DNA from: Protea cynaroides | Taxonomy: Eukaryota; Streptophyta; Magnoliopsida; Proteales; Proteaceae | Assembly: GCA_028583415.1 (NCBI GenBank) | Contig: CM053267.1 | Location: 49,466,414-49,530,413 of the forward strand | Direction of reading: 5' to 3' | DNA length: 64,000 nucleotides | In this document: piece by piece, positions 36,364-49,100 of the stretch | Numbering within the stretch: position 1 is the first letter of the stretch | Layout: the number at the start of each line of letters is the position of its first letter | Program-made: the position numbers and the translations under genes | The notes under the pieces: generated by a model | What the model saw: only the letters and a program-made list of their open reading frames with translations | Told to the model about the DNA's origin: nothing | The model's database searches: none

Positions 36364-39300
36364 ATGGAGAACTATGGAAGAGGCAGGGGGAGAAGTGGAG
36401 GAAGGACCCCTGGAGGTCCTGGAGGACGAGTTGGAGGGAGAGGGAGAAGACAATACGATGATCCATATCACGGTGGTTATTCAAGTCCTCCGAATAACCA
36501 GAGTTTCCCTGGTCAGCAGAGGGGATATCAACCGGTATCCGGCCAGGATTATCGCGAACACCCGAGGCAGATTTCAGGCCAGGATCGTGATTCAAGGCAA
36601 GGACCCAGTTCGGGTCAAGCTCAATTTGTAGAACCCACTAGGCAGCCTTCACCTTGGGTGGGTTCGGCATGGGGGAGTAGTAGAGGGAGTTTCAGTGGAG
36701 TTGGTGGTTCCAGTGGTTCTGGTCGTGGTGGAGGTCCGTGGAAGACCAGTTTTGCTGCAATTTGTTCCCGGAATTCCGGTTCTGGCTCTGGTAAGTATTT
36801 TGGATCCTACCGAAGTCTCTTGTTTTTATGAGTTTTTTTTTGTTTTGGAGCAGTTTTTATGGATGGGTCTGTGCACTAATTACGGTATAAATGGATAAAT
36901 GATCAGAGTCTTGATATCAGTTTTTGGTTTTAGCAAAGTCTCTTGCGTTTATTTCCTTTGACTAGAGAAATAATTTAAGAAAAAAGATGTTTTCTTTCCC
37001 TTAAATGCTTTTGTTTGATTGTTGAGTTGATGCTACTGGTAACCCATCTATGATAGGTTTACTTCTTTTTTTTCCCCCTTCTATGGGATAAATTTCGATG
37101 AATTGTGATTGAAGTCTTTTCACTCATATAACTCTTGATTGAATTGAGAATTGGCCTTCAACTTAGTTCTCCAATTCTAAGGCACACCCGAGAGCAATTC
37201 TGGAGAGGCAAGAATTCAGAATTGCTGTCTTGTGTGCCTTGGAATTGAAGAATAATTGGAGTTGCAAAAAAATGCATCCAAACTCAAGAGAGCAAATAAT
37301 GCATTGAACACAATTCTCCAATTTTGAGAATTGCTGCCAGAATCCAATTCTGAGAATTGGAATTGGTAGAATTGAATTTAGAATTGGATCCAAATGTGCC
37401 CTTTGGGATTCTTCTTTCCTTATTGAAGTCTACTGTAAGGGTTGCTTTCAAGCAATTTGACAGCAACTGTTTAGGCTTATCTTCCTTCTAGGATAATGAC
37501 ATGTTGAAATCTTTCAAGAGATCACAAACACTGCAAGAGAATGAAAGAAAATTGATTATTTTTTGTGAGAAAAAAAAATAAAAAATCTTGTGGGTGTTTG
37601 GTCGGCAAGAAAGAAAAAAATGCCTGTTTTATCTTTTGAATTACTTAGGGTCTCCTAATTCTTTTCTTCCTGCAGTTTGAAGTATTACCACCATTTGTGA
37701 ACCACTATTGCAAGAAAATTTTGTTTTTACGACTTTTCTTTTCTATGCCAATCAAACAGCTATCAGGAAGTTTCACTTTTTACAACACCTGTATTATTGT
37801 CCAAAAATAGGTTTCTTTTGTTTTTCTTTCTTTCATTCTTTTGTTGAAGAAACGTAAGCTTATAATCGTAGTGTGTATGAAATTTTATATTATTTGAAAT
37901 GACATGGAAAAGTATTTTATTTTGGAACAGGTGCTCATTAATTTGTTTACTCTTGAGTGCTAGTAGCTGACTAATTTATTTTTCTATTTGGATCTTCATT
38001 CTACAGATCCACCAACTTCGGAGCTAAGATCATTAGAGATTTCATGTCCTCTGCAACCATCACCTCCTCCAGAATCAGGAAAAATTGTCCCTGTTAGACG
38101 GCCTGATAATGGTGGAACTTCTTATGTCCGAAAGGTTCACCTTCTTGTTAATCATTTCCCCATCAATTTCAATCGCAATGTGACTATGCTGTTATACAAC
38201 ATTGATGTTCAGCCAGAGTTTCCACTCAAGCATGGAGGACCTTCTCGAGTTTCGAATTCAGACATTCGTCTGGTAAAGAATAAAAAATTCTCTGATGACC
38301 TGAAGGGATTTCCTCCATCCATGACTGCTTATGATGGGGGGAAGATCATCATAAGTGCGGTAAAACTACCCACCGGGAAATTTAAGGTGGATGTGCCAAA
38401 GGGTGAGGCTGTTAAATCATACATATTCAATGTAGAGTTAGTGAAGGAGCTGCAGCTTAGAGAGTTGATGGACTACTTAGAGGGTAAATTTCCAGTTATC
38501 CCGCGTGCAATTTTACAGGGCTTGGACCTTGTCATGAAAGAGAATCCAAAAAAGCATCGTGTTCAGGTTGGCCATGGGTTCTACTCCATGAGATACAACA
38601 GGGGTGATGATCTTGGTTGTGGTGTTGTAGCTTGCAAGGGCTTTCAACAGAGCTTGAAGCTTACTTCCCAGGGGCTGGTCTCATGTGTGGACTACTCTGT
38701 TCTACCATTTCTAAAGCCAGTCCCAGTTCTACAATTCCTTCAAGAGCGTTTGCCTGGGTTCAATTCTGGTCGTATCGATTACAGGAAAGTTGAGAAGGAA
38801 TTGAAAGGGTTGAAAGTGACTGTGACTCATAGGGAAACTGAGCAAAAGTTTACAATCAAGGGATTAACAGGTACCCCGGAGAGTCTGACTTTCACACTTG
38901 AGGACCGGGATGGTATTAATCCACCTCAGATGGTTAGAGTAGTGGATTATTTCAGAAACAAATACAGCAAGGAGATCAATTTCAAAAATTTACCTTGCTT
39001 GGATTTGGGAAAGAGTGGCAAGTCAAATGCTGTACCTATGGAGTTCTGTGTGTTGGTAGAGGGGCAGAGATATCCAAAGGATCACCTGGACAAGTATTCT
39101 TCAAAAAAATTGAAGGACATGTCATTGCCGAAGCCTTGGGAAAGAAAGAACTTTATATATCAAGCGGTTCAAGCAAGCGATGGGCCTCTTCGGTATGTAT
39201 TCTAGAACTAAGACTGTGGTGAACACCCCCCTCCCCCATATGAAAAAAAAAAGGAAAAAGAACTCAACATAGCTTAATTCATTTATTAATATGCATGCTG

Positions 39301-41550
39301 GTTTGTTAGTTGTGCTTCCTGTTTTCGTAATTATACCAGTGGCATATCATGGTCAATTGACATAGGTAGGTCACCAATTTGCTGATATTTGATTTGCCTC
39401 ACATTTGATCACAACCAATCACCATTTTGTGGATATTTTGGTTTCCCTCACATTTGATCACAATCAATAAATGATTGGATGGTGATGTTTGGGCCATACT
39501 AGAACCCAGCAACATGTAAACGAAAATGCTTAACCATCCTATAGTTCCATTTAGAGGATCACTTGTGCCAAAAACTTATTTATGGGATTGATATATTAAT
39601 GCCAATCCATTGAAGAGATTTTGTGTATGGGATCCTTTAAATGGTAAGCCCCTCTTCGTATATACCATTTTTAAGTTATGAACCATGTGATGTTTCTTGA
39701 AAATGCTGTATGTGGGGGAAAAAGAGAAATGTGTTTATTACTATTTTGGCTGAAGCTTGCATTTTCTCTGATGGACATTACCTTTACATTAGCTATTATA
39801 CAATGGAAACAAGAAACATTTAAAGAAAATTATTGTCATGACAATCTTTTTTCTCTGTTCTGTAAATTTTCTAATTTGAGTGAAGTAGTTTGTTGAGTAG
39901 CAGTACTGACTGGAAAGGCCTTTTTCCCCTCTCTTCTGATGTGGGGATGGCTGTAGGTGGGGAAGGGAAGGAAAGAGGAGTTGGGAAGAAAGGCCTATTG
40001 CCTTTATAGCATCTAGTAAAATGTTGATTCCTTTGAATAATGCATTTGTTTTTTGAATGAAAATTTATTGTTATTTGGTTCAAAATTTAATGCTATTCCT
40101 GATTGATTATAATTACATTAATTTTAACAGAGGAGACACTGCTTGTAAATTTGGAATTGAAGTCAGCCCAAAGATGACAGAGGTGGTTGGTCGTGTGCTC
40201 AGTGTACCTGATCTGAAACTTAGTGATACCAGAGGGGCATGTAAATTCACCCCAAACAGGGAAAATGGCCAGTGGAATCTTGTTGACAAATCTGTTTTGC
40301 AAGGCAAGGACATAGAGAGGTGGGCAGTGCTTGATTTTTCTTCGGGCTCTCTGATGTATGAAAAGTTCATACCTAAATTAATGGCACGATGCAGAAAACT
40401 TGGGATACGCATGAAGCCTCCTCTCTTCCATGAGCTATCTGATATGCGTGCGTTCTCTGCTACTGATAGGCTTCGAAAGCTCCTTAATCATGTATATGAT
40501 AAGGCAAATCACCAGTTGCAGATTCTTATTTGTCCTATGACATGCAAACATCCAGGTTATAATGCTCTCAAGTGGATATGTGAGACACAGGTTGGCATTG
40601 TAACACAATGCTGTTTGATCGAGCACTGCAATATTAGTAAAGATGACTACCTGGCAAACCTTGCTCTTAAGATTAATACAAAGCTTGGAGGTAACAACTT
40701 TGAGCTCTTCGATCGTCTCCCGAGTCTTGAAAGCGATGATCATGTGATGTTTATCGGAGCTGATGTCAATCATCCAAGCCCAGGAAATGCATCAAGCCCG
40801 TCTGTTGCAGCTGTTGTTGCCACCGTAAATTGGCCTGCTGCAAACAAATATGTAGCACGGTATCGTCTTCAAAAGCATCGATGTGAGAAGATCTTAGAAT
40901 TTGGGGAGATGTGTTTGGATCTTATCAACAAATATGCTGAGCTCAACAAAATCAAGCCAAAGAAAATCCTAGTGTTCCGTGATGGGGTCAGCGACAACCA
41001 GTTTGATATGGTTTTGAATGAAGAATTAATGGATCTCAAAAAGGCAATTCAATGTGATGGGTATTCCCCAACTATCACACTCGTGATTGCACAGAAAAGG
41101 CACCATACACGTCTCTTCCCTGTGGATGAGAAGAATGGAGCCCGTAGTGGTAATGTTTTTCCAGGGACGGTTGTGGATACAACTATTGTGCACCCTTGGG
41201 GATACGACTTCTACCTTTGTAGCCACTATGGGCTCTTAGGAACAAGCAAACCAACTCACTACTATTGCCTTTGGGATGATCACAAGTTCAGTTCAGATGC
41301 ATTGCAGAAGATGATAAATAACCTATGCTACACGTTTGCTCGATCCACAAAACCTGTCTCGTTGGTCCCACCTGCATACTATGCCGACAATTTGGCATAT
41401 AGGGTGCAACAGTACTATGAGGCTTGGGAGGCTGATTCTGCTACTTCATCTTCGTCATCGTCATCGTCATCATCATCATTTTCTCTGCAATTCGATCCAA
41501 AGATCTTCAAAATGCATAGCGATCTTGAGAATATAATGTTCTTCTGTTAA
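36364..41550 (+). CDS. AGO2: ARGONAUTE2-type protein, copy A (slicer residues intact)
   Basis: Three exons (36364-36790, 38007-39192, 40131-41550) join in phase to 1010 aa. The start is the ATG at MENYGRGRGRSGG, preceded by conserved promoter words. Residues 1-142 are RG/RGG- and Gln-rich; the N domain covers about 178-340, linker 1 about 345-380, PAZ about 383-500, MID about 560-665 and PIWI about 667-970. The protein ends MFFC. Catalytic residues are Asp749 (FIGADVNHP), Glu790 (HRCEKILEF), Asp822 (FRDGVSDNQF) and Asp957 (PPAYYADNLAY). A D-D-D triad, rather than D-D-H, is characteristic of the AGO2/AGO3 clade. AGO2 loads small RNAs, many starting with 5' A, and acts in antiviral defence, stress silencing and DNA repair. 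A Ser run encoded by TCN repeats precedes the C-terminus. It lies 4.6 kb upstream of its paralogue. Confidence 0.92.
37148..37402. mobile_element. Truncated Tourist-like MITE in AGO2-A intron 1
   Basis: Sequence matching the MITE at 47020-47375, including the internal words gttctccaattctaaggcac, caagaattcagaattgctgt and the end ggatccaaatgtgccc. The left end and its TSD are missing, and the right flank is deleted next to the end. Shared position shows that the insertion predates the duplication. Confidence 0.75.
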
Positions 41551-42640
41551 AGGTCACAAAAGGGTACAGTCCACCAGTCAGGTTCAATCTCCTTACCTAC
41601 ACAGCCACGTATGGTTGAGGAGTTTGTGCGTGAATCTAAAAAATTTGTTTGATTTTACGAGGGCTTGGTTTACTGTTATGTTTCTTTTTTTTCTTCAAGA
41701 AGGTTTAATAGGCTACAAACATGGAGTCTTTAGGGTTTAGTAGCCATGGATTAGTACTTATGATGTTGTGGGTGTAATAGTTTGGAGTGAAGTTTCTGTT
41801 GGTCGTGTGAATTAGGGCTTATGTCAGTGTATCTGGTGTTTGCTTATGAGTTTGGTGGTTGGCAAGTTTGTATGCAATCTTACAGGTTCTGGTTATGATA
41901 TATGAATGATATGATGTTTGCTTTGTCAGATTTGTTACGGAAACAGAATGCTTTTTCCACTTGTCTGGGTTTTAACCAGTTGTTATAGTGTAGGGTAGAA
42001 TCTCTTAACTGTCGGCATAAGCATCTTTTTCTCGAAAGTATGGTGACAGAGGAAGAAAAATAGAAGATTGATTCATCATCTACAACATCTACTACCTAAT
42101 AAGGGTGTAAACTTATCATGTAGATTTTAAAGAAAACACTTGAAAGAAGATTGTAAGATGTAATATTGGAGATTATTTAAACATCAGTTTTCTATATGCG
42201 ATTGTATAGTCCTTTGTAGGTGAGAGACACATGTGACATATTAGAATTTGGCATTAGGGAAGGGGCCCACTGTTGCTATGAGATCTTTGGACTACCCTTG
42301 TGATGCTTCTTATGAAATTCTCTCTTAAATTAGAGAACATGATAGTTCATAAATGTGAGTTGACCTTGCAAACCTGCAGTGCAGATTCTGATTTATATAT
42401 GCGTCATACATGCTATAATAGGATATCCAAAGGTTAGGTGATTGGGAGCTTGACTGCCTTCAATCATGATAACAAATTTACATACGAATTGTTTATTGCC
42501 ATTAATAGTTAACTCCAATCTAACACCCCTAGATCTTGGAGCCAGTGGATTTTTGTTAATAGTAACATAATTCATCTATTTCTGTGACAAACATTCCTGC
42601 GCTTCGATTGCTTGGATAACATACAGATGTAAGGGGTGGA
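41551..42640. other. AGO2-A 3' UTR and flank
   Basis: No coding sequence. The first 800 bases parallel the copy B flank (51747-52544). The remainder up to the LIN-like fragment has no recognisable content. Confidence 0.5.
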
Positions 42641-42649
42641 AAAATATGT

Positions 42650-44126
42650 CATTTGATTATCTTAAACAAGGAGTAATCTTCTTTTTTAAGAGACAATAAT
42701 GTTTCTTTCTCTGAGATAAAGGACAAATGGCAACATTCCATATCTGAATTCTTGATGAGATCCAGTAATGACAGCCAAGAACCCTCTCCTCAAGTGCTCT
42801 GTCATAACTTAAGGTTTCTAGCAGCTGAAGCACATGAAACAAGCATGCCATGAACTGAAGGCTTGTATCTTGACATGAGGAGAGCAAGCTACTCAACCAT
42901 GTCACAGTGACCAGGCTTGCCCTGGCCAAACATGGGATTCCTTTGGCTGTGGATTTTAAAATAGCGATCAAGAACCTCTTGTTGCCATTAGTGAGCAGGA
43001 CACTTGTTGTCTTCCTCAGCCAATTTTCTGTGACTTTGTCCTCTTCATTGTGTAAATAAATTATGGATCAGAGTGATTTGATTAGTTATGAAATAGAATA
43101 AAGAAAAAAACACTAATATGGCATACAAATTATTGTCTTCATACTCTCACTGTGCTGGAAATGAAAATGAGATACTGCCATATATTAATTACGTTAATGA
43201 TGACCCAATTTACTAAGAGAGCTTTGAAAATTAATAAATTTTAAATTTGAGTTTCTGTCACCCCAAGGGAAGAACTTTATAAACACTTGTTACAGATATA
43301 CAAATCTCTGGGAAAGTCAATAAATCTTCAAAAAACCTGACTCTGGTAACCAATCAGATTACTCTGCAACAGCTAACATTGCCACTTTAGCATCTTTATG
43401 AAACTTGAATGCAACGACTAACCCAAACTTCTCTAAGATGAGTAATGAAGATATAATGATTTTTGGAAAATGATGCATCACTGCTTTAATTGGAAATGAC
43501 TATGTGATCAAGGATGAAAAAAATAAGGTTTTTGTTTCCTAGTTTTAGTGAAGCAACAAGCTTACTGATTGCATGATCTAGTCTATAACTATTTCCTTGC
43601 CATTGAGTGAATCCTCTGAGCTCTCATCAATCCTGCTTGCTTCAACTGCCACGTTTCCATTGATGACTTTCCCATGTAAGAGAAACGACCTCCCAGGAGT
43701 AACAAAGCCCTCCCTCACTGTTCTTGGACCTTTTTATAGACCTTACTTAGAGCCTCCATCCTTCTCTCTCTGTGCGGAGTCTGACACCAATTCAGCTTCC
43801 CTGCTGTACCATATCTTCAGATGAAGAAGGTGGGGCAGAAAGAAATGCTACCAAAGGTCAGGTAGTAACTGGGTTCTTACAGGATATGGTGAGTCCGAGA
43901 AGAGCTGAAGGAGATGTTTTGCCGATTCGTGGTCGTTCTTCTCAAGCTCACCACAGAAATATAGAGATCTGCACAAGCTGAGAGATGTGAGCTGAGAGAT
44001 GTGAATTGGGTATCCAATGATAACCGATATTATAACTCATACGGTAGCCTTATCGATTGCCGCTTCATTGTTCTGTGAACCTTCAGCCTTGAATGACATT
44101 GATCTATTTGACTTTAAATCCACCAT
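42650..44126 (-). pseudogene. LIN-like E3 ubiquitin ligase pseudogene, copy A
   Basis: Three pieces lie on the - strand, tail-to-tail with AGO2-A. The first exon starts at the ATG at 44126 (MVDLKSNRSMSFKAEGSQ, then AAIDKATV and a stop where Arg is expected). It is cut short and joined to sequence that in copy B lies about 240 bases further on. A later exon at about 43605-43735 reads GRALLLLGGRFSYMGKSS then WQLKQAGLM. An armadillo-type piece at 42657-42990 includes LARASLVTVTWLSSLL and DRALEERVLG. These resemble the plant LIN (CERBERUS) family of U-box/armadillo/WD40 ligases. No U-box or WD40 part is visible. Compared with copy B, about 1.75 kb in the middle is missing. Confidence 0.65.
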
Positions 44127-44357
44127 TTTCGAACATAAACAGAGGAGCTCACTAATACTAGAAAAGAACTGGGATTTGAAAGCTTATCCATCCCAGTCTG
44201 AATTTCTTATTAAACATGTTTACTCCATTGTTTGCTTCCAGTCTGAATTTCTTATCCCAGTCCGACTTAGTGCCTTTATTTATTTATTTATTTTTTTCTT
44301 TTAAACCGTTTCGAGTCTTGTACATCTTTACTCCATTGTCTACATGTTGCTTCCACC

Positions 44358-45019
44358 TAAGGGTGTCAACGGGTCGGTCTGGGCCGGTTTCGGTCCAGAT
44401 TGAATCGATGTCGGATTTTATAAGCCCAGATCAAAATATGTCCATTAAGAGTTCGGACTGGGGTGGACTGCGCTGGACACAATAATTAACGGGTTGGTCC
44501 GATGTCAGTTTGTTATCGGGCTGGGTTTATTGAGATGATTTCGGGTTGGTTCGGTTTAGATCGGCTTATCGGGTTTATCGGGTCTCTTTTATATATAAAC
44601 TATATAGCCTGTTTTATTATTTCTATCTATAAAATTAACATTATTCCTTCCATATGTATGTAATTTAATAAACTATAACAATTAACGTAATCTTTTCAAC
44701 TATAGATTCACGTAATTTTTTAAATCATAAAGTGAACTCTAATAGTGTAACACAATCTATTAAAATTTAAAACCATTAAAATTAAGAAATTGAGTCTGAA
44801 CGGACTTTATCGGTGTTTGGATTGGGTTTTATCGATTTGAGTTAATTCGGGCTTCTTAACGGATTGGTCCAGTTTGGTTTTAGTTTAGATTAAAACAGTG
44901 TCGGGCTTTACAAGCTCAGACCAAAACCTGTCCATTAAGGCTCGATCCGGACTAAATTCGGGTTATATCAGGCTGGCTCGATCCGTGCTACCGGGCCGGG
45001 CTCAGTTTTGACAACCTTA
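44358..45019. mobile_element. hAT-type MITE (662 bp) with 8-bp TSD
   Basis: The element starts TAAGGGTGTCAA and ends TTGACAACCTTA (11 of 12 positions complementary). It is flanked by the exact 8-bp duplication cttccacc (44350-44357 and 45020-45027). An 8-bp duplication and ends of this kind are typical of the hAT superfamily. The interior has many short repeats of cgggtcgg, ggttcggttt and cgggcttta type. It has no coding capacity. It lies between the two AGO2 segments. Confidence 0.88.
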
Positions 45020-45847
45020 CTTCCACCACGTACAAAGTTGTTACATGTCAATGTCATTATCTTATTTTCATCCTCTTTCTTCCTTGTCATAAAAAAAAGT
45101 GTTTTTTTCAATGGACAACTGATAGAGTGGGAAGAGAAAAGATCTTTTATCATCCTTCCTTGGGTTTAGTATTTTTAAGGGAATTAGCTTGGAACCACTG
45201 TTGTTAGTTTATGATTTATTTAATGACAGTTTCTTTTGAGGGACCAATCCATACAACATGCTGTCAGTTTCAAGAATCTTTCACTTTAGTTTGTTACAGT
45301 CCTTAATCAAATGCTCTCAATTACAATCTGTTGTATGTCACCATCATAATTATCACTATTATTCTTTAGGAAATTGTAAAAAAATAAAAAAAATCTAATA
45401 TAAAATCTATGGAAATTAAGCTTTCTTGGCACTGAAGTATCTACTCTTTAGATTTCTCCAGTGTCCTCTGGAAAGTTCTATTAATTCAGGTCCTTGAAAG
45501 TGGACCCAACAACCATACCTTTAGAACTATAATCGTCTGATTGGAATCTCTTCAGAACCATACAAAACCTCTCCAGGATTTTTCCAGTATTCACTGGAAT
45601 GTTCTGACAAACTGGGTCAATAGGAGTCCACCTAGATGGGGTCCATACGCACCCTATCTTTCTTACGTACCCTCCTCTGCTTGCCTAAGGAGACATCCAC
45701 AGTCATTATCATAACTCTCATAATCAGAATCATCATATCAGAATCTTTTCATTTGCCAATTCAATCCAACGATCCCAAAGTATAGAGGAAAACACAACCC
45801 TATCACCTAAGAAACATGTAAACAAAGACTCCATACACTCTTCAAAT

Positions 45848-46035
45848 CTTACAAACTCAATTGTAACTGTAGACTGCGTGCACTGCAAGAATAAGGGTAA
45901 ATAAATAATTTCACTCTTTATCTCTTACAAACTTAAGTGTATGTGTGAAACTGCAGACTGCGTGCTCGGCAAGAATAAAGGTAAATAAGTAATTTCACAG
46001 GACAAGAATAAGGATAAAAAAGTAATTTCATAATT
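45848..46035. repeat. 76-bp tandem repeat in the AGO2-B promoter
   Basis: A unit starting cttacaaact, with tgtagactgcgtgc, aagaataa and aataatttca, occurs at 45848 and 45924. A third partial unit (caagaataaggataaaaaag) follows at about 46002. Copy A has a single version near 36180-36250. Confidence 0.85.
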
Positions 46036-46110
46036 ACCAAAAACTTATGCATAAATACCCCTCCACTCTCACATGTTCAGTATCAGTTAACCGTTTTTTA
46101 ACTTTCATAA

Positions 46111-46118
46111 TTTGGCGC
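46111..46118 (+). promoter_or_regulatory. E2F-type site, copy B
   Basis: TTTGGCGC in the context tttggcgcca, 23 bases before the AGO2-B start codon. Same word and spacing as in copy A. Function inferred. Confidence 0.5.
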
Positions 46119-46141
46119 CATTTTTTCAGTTGTGAGCTTCG

Positions 46142-49100
46142 ATGGAGAGCTATGGAAGAGGCAGAGGGAGAGGTGGAGGAAGGACCGCTAGAGGTGGAGT
46201 CGGAGGGAGAGGGAGAGAAAGAGGACAATATGATAATGCACAACACGGTGGCACTTCAAATCCTTCGAATTACCACTGTTTCCCTGGTCGGCAGAGGGAA
46301 TATCGATCGGTATCCGGTCAGGATTGGCGGAGTTGCAGTGGTGTTGGTGGTTCCAGTGGTTCTGGACGTGGTGGAGGCGTGTGGAAGATCAATTATGCTA
46401 CTACTAGTTCAAGAAATTCCGGTTCTGGATCTGGTAAGTATTTTGGATCCTACTAAGAAACATCAGGAAGATCTCTGTTTTTCTTGAGCTTTTGGTTTTG
46501 GGAGCAGGTCTTATGGATGGATCTGTGCACTAATTACGGTATCAAAGGATAAATGATAGAGTCTGGATATCAGTTTTTGGTTTTAACAATGTCTCCTGCC
46601 TTTTTACCTTTAACTAGAAAAATAAATTGAGAAAAACTGTTATTTTCCCCTGTAATGCTTTTGTTTGATTGTTGAGTTGAGTGTGCTCTGCCAAGATAGA
46701 ATTTTGATTTCACTCTCTGCGAAATTAAACTGCCTTTCCACAGAAACTATGTCAATGGAGTATTTACTGATATTAATGTACAAGAACGGTTTTCCTCTGG
46801 TAGGCAGGTTTTTTGAAAAATTTACTTGTGACAGCTTCCACTTATGTGAGAGCAATGGAATATCCAGAGACTCTCTTTGCATGCACATCCTAGATTTAGT
46901 TTTTTGACTTCTATGACCAATTTTATTCAGAGGAACTGCACTAATAAACAATGGTTCTCTCTTGTAAGCAGGTTATATGAGTATTTCTGGAGACAGCTTC
47001 TTTCCAGAATCTTCGTTTAGTGCACATTGGTTCCAATTGTAATTCTTAATTTTGGTCGGGAATTAGAATTGACACATGATGTACATGTTTGGCTCCAATT
47101 ATAGTGGTCAAATCTCAATCCAGAATTGAGAATTGGCCCAGAGCTTAGTTCTCCAATTATAAGGCACACAAGAGAGCAATTCTGGAGAAGCACACAAGAA
47201 TTCAGAATTGCTGTCTTGTGTGCCTTAGAATTGAAGAATAATAGGAGACACAAATAATGCATCCAAACTCAAGAGAGCAAATGGTGCATTGAAACATAAT
47301 TCTCCAGTTTTGACAATTGCTGCTAGAATGCAATTCTGACAATTGGAATTGGTAGAGTTGGATCCAAATGTGCCCTTAGTGAAGGGGAGGACGTAGAAGA
47401 TTGACTTGCACTTTTCCTATTTGGGATGCTTCTTTCCTTATTGTATTATTTTATTTGGTGTGAATAATTGTATTAAAAAGCAAAGGTATTGAATTTGAAT
47501 CACATCATTTTGTAGAACATATAATGAAATTTACTGCAAGGGTTGCTTTCGAGCAATTTGACATCAACTATGTATGCTTTTCTTCATTCTAGGATAATGA
47601 CATGTTGAAATCTTTCAAGAGATTACAAACACTTCAAGAGAATGAAAGAAAATAGATTTTTGTGCGAGAAAAAAAGAATCTTGTGGGTGTTTGGTCGACA
47701 AGAGAGAAAAAAGATACTTGTTTTAGTTTTTTTGAATTACCTAGGGTCTCTCGATTCTTTTATTCCCACTATTTGAAGTTGTACCACCATTTGTGAAACA
47801 TTACTGCAAGAAAATTTTGTCTTGTCTAGAGTTTTCTTTTCAATGCTAATAAACAGCTATATGAAGTAGTTTCACTTTTTACAACACTTGTATTATTGTG
47901 CAAAATAGGTTTCTATTGTTTTCTATTTTTTTCATTCTTTTGTTGAAGAAACATAACCTTTTAATTGTAGTGTATATGAAATTTATATTACTTGATAGGA
48001 CATGATGAAAAAGTATTTTATTTTGGAACAGTTGCTCATTAATTTGTCTTTTGAGTGCAAGTAGCTTGACTAATTTCTTTTTTTCTATTCGGAACCTCAC
48101 TCTTCAGATGCACCAACTTCGGAGCTAAGATCTTTAGAGATTTCATATCCTCTGCAACCATCACCTCCTCCAGAATCAGGGGAAATTGTCCCTATTAGAC
48201 GGCCTGATAATGGTGGAACATCTTATGGCCGAAAGGTTCACCTTCTTGTCAATCATTTCGCCATCAATTTTAATCGCCATATGACTATGCTGCTATACAA
48301 CATTGATGCCCAGCCAGAGGTTCCATCCAAGCATGGAGGATCTTCTCGAGTTTCGAATTCAGACATTCGTGTGGTAAAGAATAAAATATTCTCTGATGAC
48401 CTAAAGGGATTTCCTCCATCCATGACTGCTTATGATGGGGGGAAGATCATCCTAAGTGCGGTAAAACTACCTACTGAAAAAGTTAAGGTGGACGTGCCAA
48501 AGGGTGAGGCTGTTAAATCATACATATTCAATGTAGAGTTAGTGAAGGAGCTGCAGCTTAGAGAGTTGACGGCCTACTTAGAGGGTAGACTTCCAGTTAT
48601 CCCGCGTGCAATTTTACAGGGCTTGGACCTTGTCATGAAAGAGAATCCAAAGAAGCATCGTGTTCAGGTTGGCCAAGGGTTCTACTCCATGAGATACAAC
48701 AGGGGTGATGATCTTGGTTGTGGTGTTGTAGCTTGCAAGGGCTTTCAACAGAGCTTGAAGCTTACTTCCCAAGGGCCGGTCCTATGTGTGGACTTCTCTG
48801 TTCTACCATTTCGGAAGCCAGTCCCAGTACTACAATTCCTTCAAGAGCGTTTGCCTGGGTTCAATGCTGATCGTATTGATTACCGGAAAGTTGAGAAGGA
48901 ATTGAAAGGGTTGAAAGTGAGTGTGACTCACAGGGAAACCAAGCAAAAGTTTACAATCAAGGGATTAACAGGCCCCACAGAGAGTCTGATTTTCACACTC
49001 GAGGACCGGGATGGTATTAATCCACCTCAGAAGGTTAGAGTAGTGGATTATTTCAGAAACAAATACAGCAAGGAGATCAAATTCAAAAATCTACCTTGCT

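Larger units (their letters stand above)
35680..44130. repeat. Duplicated segment, copy A (AGO2 gene plus LIN-like pseudogene)
   Basis: This stretch is homologous, in the same order and orientation, to 45207-54980. Matching landmarks include the promoter (aaaatctatggaaattaagc in both), the AGO2 exons, both introns, the 3' flank (aaggtttaataggctacaaa, atggagtctt) and the - strand ligase pseudogene. The two copies differ by indels, including large deletions in the pseudogene part. Outer borders are approximate. Confidence 0.85.

Noticed and set aside
40093..40773. - strand open frames over AGO2 exon 3 (also 50301-51459)
   Set aside because: They are antisense to the PIWI-coding exons and have no homology of their own.
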